Part shown: piece by piece, positions 6,352 through 13,540 of the stretch
Numbering within the stretch: the first letter of the stretch is position 1
Layout of the letters: each line of letters starts with the position of its first letter
Source of the DNA: JAEUTH01 sp044230205
GTDB taxonomy: Bacteria; Bacteroidota; Bacteroidia; AKYH767-A; OLB10
Direction: 5' to 3'
Length of the DNA: 25,152 nucleotides
Assembly (NCBI GenBank): GCA_044230205.1
Contig: JBGARN010000062.1
Span: forward strand, 1 to 25,152
The notes under the pieces: generated by a model
Databases searched by the model: none
The model's input: the letters and a program-made list of their open reading frames with translations, nothing else
Told to the model about the DNA's origin: nothing
Translations under genes and position numbers: made by a program

Positions 6352-6648
6352 CTAAACAGGTTTTGGCTTATAGGCATTTTTTACCTTGCTCATAAATGAT
6401 TTGGCAGGCTTAAAAGCCGGGATGTAATGTTCGGGTATAATAACCTGTTCATTACGGGTAATAACACGGCCGATTTTTTGTGCGCGCTTTTTGGCATAAA
6501 AAGTTCCGAAGCCCCGCAGGTAAACATTCTTCCGATCACCCATGGAATTTTTTACAATTTTCATCATGGCTTCTAATACGGTAAGCACGTTGGTTTTTTC
6601 TATGCCTGTTTTATCGGCAATTTCAGAAATTAAATCAGCCTTGGTCAT
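6352..6648 (-). CDS. HU/IHF-family DNA-binding protein
   Basis: This 98-residue nucleoid protein is expected to bind and bend DNA as a dimer. The N-terminal helices (MTKADLISEIADKTG) and the central GFGTFYAKKR segment are characteristic of the family. The DNA-binding arm at about 59-75 lacks the usual GRNP motif and instead reads GRVITRNEQVIIPEHYIPAFKP, a form I associate with Bacteroidota HU proteins. The C-terminus is a basic KPKPV tail. It is transcribed away from mutY across a 115-bp shared upstream region, with a good promoter match on its side. It is the first core gene next to the cassette array. Confidence 0.92.
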   Translation of the reverse strand: MTKADLISEIADKTGIEKTNVLTVLEAMMKIVKNSMGDRKNVYLRGFGTFYAKKRAQKIGRVITRNEQVIIPEHYIPAFKPAKSFMSKVKNAYKPKPV

Positions 6649-6688
6649 AGTTCAGTTTTTATTTAAGTGATTGATGTTAATATTACTA

Positions 6689-6718
6689 CAAATTTATTCA
6701 GTTGTTCTAAACTTGCAA
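6689..6718 (-). promoter_or_regulatory. Predicted Bacteroidota promoter of the HU gene
   Basis: On the minus strand TTG (6718-6716) is followed after 19 nt by TAAATTTG (6696-6689). This fits the Bacteroidota pattern TTG-N17-23-TAnnTTTG. The -7 element lies about 40 nt upstream of the HU start codon. Confidence 0.6.
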
Positions 6719-6763
6719 GTTTAATTATCACATTTTCAACTATTTTTTAGCAGGAACTGTTAA

Positions 6764-7831
6764 ATGAGCAATGTTAACCGTCAATTTTCATCAAAAATTA
6801 CACGCTGGTACCTTACCAACAAAAGAGATTTACCATGGCGCAATACCACCGATGCCTATTTAATATGGCTATCGGAAATTATTCTGCAACAAACACGCGT
6901 TGAACAGGGGCTGCCTTATTACCGGAGGTTTACTGAAGTTTTTCCTGACATAAAACAACTGGCACAGGCCAAAGAAAGTGAAGTTTTAAAATTATGGCAG
7001 GGCCTTGGTTATTATTCGCGCGCACGCAACCTGCATGCAGCAGCCAAAGCGGTTTATAATAACCATTCAGGTAAATTCCCTGCTTCGTATGATCAGTTGC
7101 GAAAGCTTAAAGGCATAGGTGATTATACGGCCGCAGCCATTGCTTCGTTTGCATTTGACTTACCGCATGCTGTAGTTGATGGCAATGTTTACCGCCTGCT
7201 GTCGCGCTGCTTTAATATTTCAACACCTATTGATACCACTGCAGGCAAGCACCGGTTTTTTCAGCTTGCACAACAATTGCTTGATGTAAAAAATGCAGCA
7301 TTGCATAACCAGGCGATAATGGAACTTGGCGCTGTTATTTGTAAACCAAAAAATCCATTGTGTTTGCAATGTCCGCTGAACAGCAGTTGCATTGCCTTTG
7401 AAAAAAATACAATGGAGCAGCTGCCGGTAAAATCAAAAAAAGTAAAAGTAACGAACAGGTATTTTTATTACCTGCTTATAAAATGCAACAACCATTTTAT
7501 AATTGAAAAACGTACCGGTAATGATATCTGGAAAAATCTTTTTCAATTGCCATTGATTGAAAAAAATAACCATGCTGCCGGTGAAAAAATTTTTTCTTCA
7601 GCAGCTTTCAGGCAACTTATTAACGGGCAAAAATTTACCGTGCAAAAAATTTCAGCTCCTGTTTTACACAAGCTGTCGCATCAAAACCTGCATACTGTTT
7701 TTATAACTATAAAGGTGAACAACAGGAAACTTAAAACGGGAAAAAACAGGGAATGGATAACCCCATTGCAGCTTAAAGACCTGGCACTTCCCAAATTAAT
7801 AGAAACGTTTCTGCAACGCGCACTGAAATAA
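6764..7831 (+). CDS. mutY: A/G-specific adenine glycosylase MutY
   Basis: MutY removes adenine mispaired with 8-oxoguanine and starts base-excision repair. This 355-residue protein has the complete catalytic set: E38 in WLSEIILQQT, the helix-hairpin-helix LKGIGDYTAAAIASF at 115-129, and D139 in VVDGNVYRLL. The iron-sulfur cluster cysteines are C193, C200, C203 and C209 (C-x6-C-x2-C-x5-C). Residues about 230-350 form the NUDIX-like domain that recognises 8-oxoguanine. Length is normal for the family. The ATG at 6764 starts a run of same-strand genes (mutY, ssb, gldE, gldD), a neighbourhood I recall as conserved in Bacteroidota. It diverges from the HU gene. Confidence 0.97.
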   Translation: MSNVNRQFSSKITRWYLTNKRDLPWRNTTDAYLIWLSEIILQQTRVEQGLPYYRRFTEVFPDIKQLAQAKESEVLKLWQGLGYYSRARNLHAAAKAVYNNHSGKFPASYDQLRKLKGIGDYTAAAIASFAFDLPHAVVDGNVYRLLSRCFNISTPIDTTAGKHRFFQLAQQLLDVKNAALHNQAIMELGAVICKPKNPLCLQCPLNSSCIAFEKNTMEQLPVKSKKVKVTNRYFYYLLIKCNNHFIIEKRTGNDIWKNLFQLPLIEKNNHAAGEKIFSSAAFRQLINGQKFTVQKISAPVLHKLSHQNLHTVFITIKVNNRKLKTGKNREWITPLQLKDLALPKLIETFLQRALK

Positions 7832-7885
7832 GTGTTATGACCTTTTGTTTACCCCAATTATTTTTTATTACCTCAATAAAACTGT

Positions 7886-7914
7886 TTTGTAATTTAAATG
7901 CAATGTTATATTTG
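7886..7914 (+). promoter_or_regulatory. Predicted Bacteroidota promoter of ssb
   Basis: TTTG at 7886-7889 is followed, after 17 nt, by TATATTTG at 7907-7914, an exact TAnnTTTG match. It lies in the mutY-ssb gap and would start transcription a short distance ahead of the ssb ATG at 7941. This suggests ssb is expressed separately from mutY as well as possibly by read-through. Confidence 0.6.
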
Positions 7915-7940
7915 CCATTCAACCATTATCCCTAACGCAA

Positions 7941-8363
7941 ATGTCGGCACTTAATAAAGTACTACTGATTGGAAATTTAGGCAAAGAACCGGAAGTAAAG
8001 CACCTGGAAGCAGGCCATGTAAAAGTTACTTTTCAGCTAGCCACCACGGAACATTATAAAAACAAGGAAGGGCAAAAACAGGAGCAAACCGAATGGCATA
8101 CTGTAATTGCCTGGCGAGGATTGGCCGAAAGCCTTGAAAAACTACAACTTAAAAAAGGCACGATGCTTTATGTGGAAGGAAAAATAAGGACGAGAATGTA
8201 TGAAGACAAAGAAGGGATTAAGCGCAATGTAACCGAAATTGTGGCCGATGTGGTATCCATACTCAAACGACCGTTAAATGGTGACAACCACAACGGAGTG
8301 CATGAGTCAAAATCTCTCAGCACCACAGAAACTCCCGGACCTGCTGGCGATTTGCCATTTTAA
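7941..8363 (+). CDS. ssb: Single-stranded DNA-binding protein
   Basis: This 140-residue SSB protects single-stranded DNA during replication, repair and recombination. Residues 1-110 form the OB fold, with NKVLLIGNLGKEPEV at the N-terminus, the WHTVIAWRG segment near 52-60 and YVEGKIRTR near 77-85. The linker is short (about 25 residues). The protein ends GDLPF, the hydrophobic tip that recruits partner enzymes, with fewer acidic residues than the DDDIPF tip of E. coli. It sits between mutY and gldE and is closed by a strong terminator. It is shorter than the proteobacterial protein, which is usual in this phylum for the copy next to gldE. Confidence 0.95.
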   Translation: MSALNKVLLIGNLGKEPEVKHLEAGHVKVTFQLATTEHYKNKEGQKQEQTEWHTVIAWRGLAESLEKLQLKKGTMLYVEGKIRTRMYEDKEGIKRNVTEIVADVVSILKRPLNGDNHNGVHESKSLSTTETPGPAGDLPF

Positions 8364-8382
8364 AACTGACACTATGATTACC

Positions 8383-8411
8383 GGTGATGAATTATTTTCA
8401 TCACCTTTTTT
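8383..8411 (+). terminator. Rho-independent terminator after ssb
   Basis: Perfect 9-bp stem GGTGATGAA/TTCATCACC (8383-8391 and 8397-8405) with a 5-nt loop, followed by six T (8406-8411). It lies 20 nt after the ssb stop codon and should separate ssb transcripts from gldE. Confidence 0.9.
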
Positions 8412-8490
8412 ATGCCCTGGCGCTGCCAAATTGAGCATAATTTAATTGCAGGATATAGTGTATTCAATTTTTTAATGCATAATTTGCGAA

Positions 8491-9855
8491 TTGAACGACA
8501 TAGTGCAAATAAGCGTGGACCCAAATCATTTTTCGTTATTGTTTCTAATTATTTCAGTGCTTAAGCCCTTTTCGATTAGCCTGATAATGCCCATAGTCGG
8601 GATTTTTGTGTTGCTGGCATTGTCTGCCATGTATTCCAGTTCTGAGGTTGCATTTTTTTCATTAACCCCTTCCCAAATTTCATCACTCAAGGAAGATGAA
8701 CATAACAGGATAAATAACATCATCAGCAATATGCTCAATCAGCCTGCACGGTTTATTGCCATGCTGCTTATTTCCAACAATGCTGTAAACATTGCCATTG
8801 TAATTACCACCACATATGTAATGAACCAGCTTTTTGATTTCAGCAATCATGAATTGCTAGGTGTAATCATTAATGTGGTATTAATAACATTTGTTATCGT
8901 TTTGTTTGGTGATGTAATTCCTAAAGTATATGCCACTAAAAACAACCTGCGGCTTGCCCAAAGGTTTGCCATACCGCTTTATATTACTCATCGCCTGGTA
9001 TATCCGTTCAGTTACCTGATGGCCAGCACTACAGCTTTTATAGAAAAGCGGATGAAAAAAATCAGTTATAACGTAACCATTGATGAGCTTACGCATGCCA
9101 TTGATATAGCCAGCGATACAACAACTCCGATAGAGGAGAAAAAAATTCTGAAAGGCATAGTAAAATTCGGCAACCTTGATGTTACACAGATTATGCGGCC
9201 GCGGATTGATGTGGTAGCCTTTGAAACCAATACACCTTTTACTGTTTTGCTTACGCAGATACTTGAAGCAGGCTACTCGCGGGTTCCGGTATATGAAGAA
9301 AATCTTGACAATGTAAAAGGAGTGTTGCACATTAAAGATTTACTGGCGCATTTTGATAAAGGTGACGATTTTCAATGGCACATGTTGATGCGCAAACCAT
9401 TTATAGTTCCTGAAAGCAAAAAGATAAATGATTTGCTGGAAGAATTCCAGGAAAAGAAAATTCACCTTGCTATGGTTGTAGATGAGTTTGGAGGCGTGGC
9501 CGGTATAGTAACCCTGGAAGATATATTGGAAGAAATTGTTGGCGAGCTGAATGATGAGTTTGATGATGATGAAACTTTTTACTCAAAGCTTGACGACAAC
9601 AATTATGTATTTGAAGCCAAAACTTCGCTAACGGATGTTTGCCGCATCATGAATTTCGAACTGGAAGAGTTTGATGATGTGAAAGGCGAAACATCAACAC
9701 TGGCAGGACTATTACTGGAAATTGTAGGAAAAATTCCTTCCACCGGTGAAGTAATTCGTTACAAAAAATTTGATTTTAAGATTGAAGGTGCCGATAAACG
9801 CAGGATTAAAAGAGTGAAAGTAACCATCAGGAGAAACGAAAATTCAAAAACCTGA
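8491..9855 (+). CDS. gldE: Gliding motility-associated protein GldE (CNNM/CBS membrane protein)
   Basis: GldE is an inner-membrane protein linked to GldD and gliding or type IX function in Bacteroidota. It has the hemolysin-C/CorC layout: a DUF21 (CNNM) membrane domain at about 20-200 with the SSEVAFFSL motif, a CBS pair at about 232-352 (MRPRIDVVAF and RKPFIVPESK; VDEFGGVAGIVTLEDILEEIVGE), and a CorC-type C-terminal domain at about 365-450. The start is uncertain: TTG at 8491 gives 454 residues, while GTG at 8515 gives a VDPNHFS start that fits GldE proteins better. No ATG is in frame before 8587. gldD follows after 57 nt. The terminator at 8383 implies that gldE has its own promoter, but I found no clear match. 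Confidence 0.92.
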   Translation: MNDIVQISVDPNHFSLLFLIISVLKPFSISLIMPIVGIFVLLALSAMYSSSEVAFFSLTPSQISSLKEDEHNRINNIISNMLNQPARFIAMLLISNNAVNIAIVITTTYVMNQLFDFSNHELLGVIINVVLITFVIVLFGDVIPKVYATKNNLRLAQRFAIPLYITHRLVYPFSYLMASTTAFIEKRMKKISYNVTIDELTHAIDIASDTTTPIEEKKILKGIVKFGNLDVTQIMRPRIDVVAFETNTPFTVLLTQILEAGYSRVPVYEENLDNVKGVLHIKDLLAHFDKGDDFQWHMLMRKPFIVPESKKINDLLEEFQEKKIHLAMVVDEFGGVAGIVTLEDILEEIVGELNDEFDDDETFYSKLDDNNYVFEAKTSLTDVCRIMNFELEEFDDVKGETSTLAGLLLEIVGKIPSTGEVIRYKKFDFKIEGADKRRIKRVKVTIRRNENSKT

Positions 9856-9912
9856 TTGCTATACCATCGTTTAATTACAATAATAACCACTGCATTTTAG
9901 TTACCTGTAAGC

Positions 9913-10524
9913 ATGGGAAGCAAAATTACAATGACTGTATTTCTGAAAAATAAAATTTCTGTAGTTGCCTGCTCATCTTTACTGATTTTGTTATTGACAG
10001 GATGTGATCAGAATTATACACCCAAACCCAAAGGTTATTTCAGAATTGATCTGCCTGAAAAAAAATACCACCTCTTCAGTCCTGAAAACTGCCCGTTTGA
10101 ATTTGAAATTCCTGATTATGCCGATGCACTTGCAGATTCAAACCGTTTTGCAGCACCATGCTGGTACGATATCTACTATAAACAATTTGACGGGCGAATA
10201 CATCTTAGCTATAAACCTGTTGAAGCTAACTTAATTAAAGAGCTGGAAGACTCGCGCACACTTGCCTATAAACATGCAGTTAAAGCTGATGGTATTGATG
10301 AGCAAATTATTACATCTGCTGACGGTAAGGCATCGGGCATCATGTACTTAATCAGCGGCAATGCAGCTTCAAGCATTCAGTTTTACCTTACTGACAGTAC
10401 CAGTCATTTTATGAGAGGCGCATTATATTTTAATTGCCCTCCGCAAAGTGATTCGCTGCAGCCTGTAATTTCATTTTGTGAAAAGGATATTGAACATCTG
10501 ATACAAACTTTGAAATGGAAATAA
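9913..10524 (+). CDS. gldD: Gliding motility lipoprotein GldD
   Basis: GldD is a lipoprotein needed for gliding in Flavobacterium, where it works with GldE. The 203-residue protein has a signal peptide ending in the lipobox LLTGC (cysteine at about 31), so the mature chain starts CDQNYTPKPKGYFRIDLPEK, a hallmark of the family. The remaining about 150 residues follow the usual single GldD domain with no internal gaps. ATG at 9931 (MTVFLKNK) is a plausible alternative start. It lies 57 nt after gldE, probably in the same transcript. The core gld/T9SS genes are not in this window, but the T9SS substrate at 229-2148 shows that the organism uses the system. Confidence 0.93.
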   Translation: MGSKITMTVFLKNKISVVACSSLLILLLTGCDQNYTPKPKGYFRIDLPEKKYHLFSPENCPFEFEIPDYADALADSNRFAAPCWYDIYYKQFDGRIHLSYKPVEANLIKELEDSRTLAYKHAVKADGIDEQIITSADGKASGIMYLISGNAASSIQFYLTDSTSHFMRGALYFNCPPQSDSLQPVISFCEKDIEHLIQTLKWK

Positions 10525-10692
10525 CACCTTCGGGTTTGATGTTTGATGTTTGGGGTTTGGGATTTTATACTTGATTTAAGAAATTCGGATTTTGAAAATA
10601 CTGAAATAGAAATATCCAATAATCAATGTCCAATTTTGAATGTTTAACATCATACTATCAAACTTATAAACTCATAAACTTTCAAACTGATA
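10525..10692. repeat. Low-complexity spacer with short-period repeats between gldD and the UPF0102 gene
   Basis: The left end (about 10534-10562) carries four tandem 7-mers of the form TTTGRKG, grading from TTTGATG to TTTGGGA. The right end (10660-10691) carries four 8-nt units AAACTnnn that run directly into the ATG at 10693. The two ends are roughly complementary in style (TTTG-rich against CAAA-rich), so the spacer could fold on itself. I recall similar low-complexity spacers in other Bacteroidota genomes. No gene, terminator or clear promoter is visible. Confidence 0.6.
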
Positions 10693-11058
10693 ATGGCTTC
10701 GCATAACGAACTAGGTATAAAAGGTGAACAACTGGCCTGTGAGCACCTGCTAAACAGCGGTTATGTAATACTTGAAAAAAATTACCGTTATCAAAAAGCC
10801 GAGGTTGATCTTATTGCCCAAAAAAATAATCAGCTTGTTTTTATTGAAGTAAAAACCCGCACTACTGATTTTTTTGGAAGACCTGAAGAATCAATAACGA
10901 AAGCAAAGCAAAAACTGATGATTGAAGCTGCTGATTATTATATACAATCCAATCATTTAAATAATGAAGTCCGGTTTGATGCAGTAGCTATCATCATCAA
11001 TAATAAAGGTATCAGCATCAATCATATTGAAGATGCATTTTACCCGATGCCGGATTAA
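10693..11058 (+). CDS. yraN: YraN/UPF0102 family predicted nuclease
   Basis: This 121-residue protein has the Holliday-junction-resolvase-like fold of the UPF0102 family. The N-terminal GIKGEQLACEHL helix is conserved. The PD-(D/E)xK residues are visible as D39 in AEVDLIA and E52/K54 in FIEVKTR. Members are thought to act on DNA, but their cellular role is poorly defined. Length is typical. The ATG at 10693 directly follows four AAACTnnn units, so the ribosome-binding region is atypical even for this phylum. A SIMPL-domain gene follows after 43 nt, probably in the same transcript. Confidence 0.92.
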   Translation: MASHNELGIKGEQLACEHLLNSGYVILEKNYRYQKAEVDLIAQKNNQLVFIEVKTRTTDFFGRPEESITKAKQKLMIEAADYYIQSNHLNNEVRFDAVAIIINNKGISINHIEDAFYPMPD

Positions 11059-11101
11059 ATCATACAACTAATAATTCTTAAAACAATAAATTGAAAACAA
11101 A

Positions 11102-11836
11102 ATGAAACTCTTAAAATTAATTGGTGCTGCATTATTTTTTATTTCAGTAAGCGCTGTTGCCATAGCGCAAACAACAACTGATGAAAAAAGCAAAGTGAAA
11201 AAAATTGAAGTAACGGGTACAGCCGAAATGGAAGTAGTACCTGATGAGCTATACGTAAATTTTACATTACAGGAATATTACAACAAATCGAAAGAAAAAA
11301 TCAACATTGATAATATTCAGAAGGACTTCCTTGACCGATGCGCAAAAGCAGGTATAACCAAAGACCGTATTTTCATTCAGAACATGACAGGTTTTGACCA
11401 GTCGTACTGGTATTGGCGTAAGCAAAAAAAAGAACAACCCGATTTAATGGCATCAACTACCTACATTATTAAATTCAGCAATGCAGCTGATATTGATAAG
11501 CTGGTTAACAAGCTTGATGATAATGCTACTAAAAACATGTTCATAAGCAAAACAACACATAGTAAAATGGAGGATTTCCGGAAAGAAGTAAAAATAAAAG
11601 CGCTGCAGGCCGCCAAAGCCAAAGCACAATACCTGTGTGAGAGTATTGGTGAAAAAGCCGGCCCGGTTATATTTATCCATGAAGTGGACGATACAGGTAA
11701 TATTGCTCCATATATGGAAAGAAACATGATGATGTCTAATGTTGCAATGGATGCTTCATCAACAGCTAATGAAGGTATTGACTTTCAGAAAATAAAAATC
11801 AAATATCATATTGAGGCACATTTTGCCATTCAATAG
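11102..11836 (+). CDS. Secreted SIMPL-domain (DUF541) protein
   Basis: This 244-residue protein has a cleavable signal peptide (residues 1-22, ending AIAQ) and a single SIMPL domain. The opening KKIEVTGTAEMEVVPDELYVNFTL strand is characteristic, as is the later helix ALQAAKAKAQYLCESIGEKAGPV. Family members are periplasmic or outer-membrane-associated and have been linked to stress protection in some bacteria; the molecular role is unknown. There is no lipobox. It ends the mutY-to-SIMPL run of same-strand genes and is followed within 30 nt by a strong terminator. Confidence 0.88.
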   Translation: MKLLKLIGAALFFISVSAVAIAQTTTDEKSKVKKIEVTGTAEMEVVPDELYVNFTLQEYYNKSKEKINIDNIQKDFLDRCAKAGITKDRIFIQNMTGFDQSYWYWRKQKKEQPDLMASTTYIIKFSNAADIDKLVNKLDDNATKNMFISKTTHSKMEDFRKEVKIKALQAAKAKAQYLCESIGEKAGPVIFIHEVDDTGNIAPYMERNMMMSNVAMDASSTANEGIDFQKIKIKYHIEAHFAIQ

Positions 11837-11860
11837 CTGATCAGCAACCACAAAAAATTT

Positions 11861-11892
11861 AAGCGCGGGTTTGAACGATTCCGCGCTTTTTT
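11861..11892 (+). terminator. Rho-independent terminator after the SIMPL gene
   Basis: Perfect 8-bp G+C-rich stem AAGCGCGG/CCGCGCTT (11861-11868 and 11881-11888) with a 12-nt loop, running into a T tract that ends at 11892. It closes the upstream gene run ahead of the pseudouridine synthase gene. Confidence 0.88.
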
Positions 11893-11945
11893 ATTGATAA
11901 AAACCCATTTGAAATCATTAGACTATCTTCGCAAAAAAATATTCA

Positions 11946-13463
11946 ATGGCAATCAGGAGAAACAACAACAACTTTAAAGGCAGAGGCAAAAGCAATAACC
12001 GCAGGGATGAAAGACCGGCAGGGAGTTCATCCTACTTTAAGAAGAAGGATAGTGATGATAGTGAAAGGCCTCGCAGAAAAGACTTTTCGCAAAAAGGCGA
12101 CCGTACAGGCCCCGGCAGTGCACCCTTTAAAAGAAAAAAGCCATTTGAAGCAGGCGAAGAAAAACCCTTCCATAAACGTTCTGAGGGCACTCGCGATGGC
12201 GGGCGTGAGGAACGATCATCTTCTGAAAGGCCATCATCCTATAGAGGTAAAAGAGCAACAGGCGACAGAGCAGAAAGACCATTCCGGAAAAATACAGGAG
12301 GCTTTGGTGATGGCGAGCGCAGAGAACGATCATCAGGAAGACCGACATCCTTCAGAGGTAAAAGAGATTCAAACGACAGAGAAGAAAGACCTTTCCGAAA
12401 AAATACTGGGAGCTTTGGTGATGGCGAGCGCAGAGAACGACCATCTTCAGGAAGGCCGTCATCCTTCAGAGGTAAAAGAGCTGCAGGCGACAGAGAAGAA
12501 AGACCTTTCCGAAAAAATACAGAGCGCTTTGGTGATGGCGATAAACCCGGTCGTACATTTGACAGGCCTTCCGCTTACAAAAGCAAAAAAGATTTTTACG
12601 GAGATAGTGAAGGCAAATCTTTCAAAAAAACAACTGATAAAAAATTCTCAAATGAAACTGGCACTGGTGAATTTGCTGAAAGAAGGAGCTATGAAAGAAA
12701 ATCATTCAGTAAAAAACGCAACAAGGAATCAAAAACCGATGACGGGCTCATTCGCCTCAATAAATATATTTCCAACTCAGGAATATGCTCACGCAGGGAA
12801 GCTGATGAATTTATTACTGCAGGCCTGGTAACTGTAAATGGTGAAGTTGTTACCACGCTGGGTACAAAGGTTAAGCCAACTGACGATATCCGCTACAACG
12901 GAACCCGAATGAAAAACGAGCGAATGGTTTATGTTCTGCTGAACAAACCTAAAGATTACATAACCACCACTGACGATCCGCAACAGCGAAAAACGGTTAT
13001 GGAACTGGTAGCAAGTGCATGCAAGGAGCGTATATACCCTGTTGGACGGCTAGACCGCAATACTACCGGCTTACTGCTGTTTACCAATGATGGCGAAATG
13101 GCCGATAAGCTAACACATCCTTCAACCAACATTAAAAAAGTGTATATGGTTGAACTGAATAAAAACCTGAAGCCCGGTGATATGCAAACCATTGCCAAGG
13201 GATTTGAACTTGAAGATGGATTTATGCAGGTAGATGATATTGCATTTGATGAGGCAGCCAACAGCAAACGTATAGTGGGCGTTACACTTCACTCGGGTCG
13301 TAACAGAATTGTACGGAGAATTTTCGAGCACCTCGGTTATATGGTGGTAAAACTCGACCGCACTTATTATGCAGGACTTACTAAAAGAGATTTACCCCGC
13401 GGACGTTATCGCCACCTGGATGAAATGGAAATTAATATGCTGAAAATGATTAAAGGGAGATAA
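11946..13463 (+). CDS. rluB: RluB/RsuA-family pseudouridine synthase with long repetitive N-terminus
   Basis: The enzyme isomerises uridine to pseudouridine in ribosomal RNA. The conserved part is C-terminal: an S4 RNA-binding domain at about 268-315 (LIRLNKYISNSGICSRREAD), then the catalytic domain with GRLDRNTTGLLLFTNDG, where D370 is the predicted nucleophile, and the GRNRIVRRIFEHLGY motif at 451-465. Residues 1-260 are a disordered extension rich in Arg, Lys, Ser, Gly and Glu, including about three 37-38-residue repeats containing EERPFRKNT. This nearly doubles the enzyme length. Such extensions occur in other Bacteroidota homologues and may bind RNA. The ATG at 11946 follows a TATCTTCG element at 11924-11931 that could be the -7 box. 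The gene converges on dnaG with 77 nt between stops. Confidence 0.9.
   Translation: MAIRRNNNNFKGRGKSNNRRDERPAGSSSYFKKKDSDDSERPRRKDFSQKGDRTGPGSAPFKRKKPFEAGEEKPFHKRSEGTRDGGREERSSSERPSSYRGKRATGDRAERPFRKNTGGFGDGERRERSSGRPTSFRGKRDSNDREERPFRKNTGSFGDGERRERPSSGRPSSFRGKRAAGDREERPFRKNTERFGDGDKPGRTFDRPSAYKSKKDFYGDSEGKSFKKTTDKKFSNETGTGEFAERRSYERKSFSKKRNKESKTDDGLIRLNKYISNSGICSRREADEFITAGLVTVNGEVVTTLGTKVKPTDDIRYNGTRMKNERMVYVLLNKPKDYITTTDDPQQRKTVMELVASACKERIYPVGRLDRNTTGLLLFTNDGEMADKLTHPSTNIKKVYMVELNKNLKPGDMQTIAKGFELEDGFMQVDDIAFDEAANSKRIVGVTLHSGRNRIVRRIFEHLGYMVVKLDRTYYAGLTKRDLPRGRYRHLDEMEINMLKMIKGR
12240..12542 (+). repeat. Tandem 111-114-bp coding repeats in the pseudouridine synthase gene
   Basis: The segment starting GAAAGACC(A/T)TTCCG recurs at 12273, 12384 and 12498, giving periods of 111 and 114 bp (37 and 38 codons). 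The copies are still similar in DNA, including shared GGTGATGGCGAGCG and TTCAGAGGTAAAAGAG blocks, which suggests recent expansion. The repeat also keeps a second forward frame open over about 820 bp. Confidence 0.85.
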
Positions 13464-13540
13464 AGCAAAAAAGTTATGATTTGAAGGTAATGCAAACAAT
13501 TGCAGGAAAAATTGCGGTGTAAAAAAGAACCGGAAGAATA

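Noticed and set aside
8881..9330. 149-codon reverse-strand frame within gldE
   Set aside because: It lies antisense inside a confidently identified gene and its translation has no recognisable domain or normal membrane or soluble protein pattern.
11908..11931. Full promoter for the pseudouridine synthase gene (TTTG plus TATCTTCG)
   Set aside because: The -7 box is plausible, but the nearest TTTG is only 12 nt away and the next TTG about 27 nt away, both outside the usual spacing, so only the -7 element is mentioned.
12007..12831. Second long open frame (274 codons) inside the pseudouridine synthase gene
   Set aside because: It overlaps the repetitive part of a clearly recognised gene on the same strand, has no recognisable domain, and is kept open by the 111-114-bp repeats, whose lengths are multiples of three.
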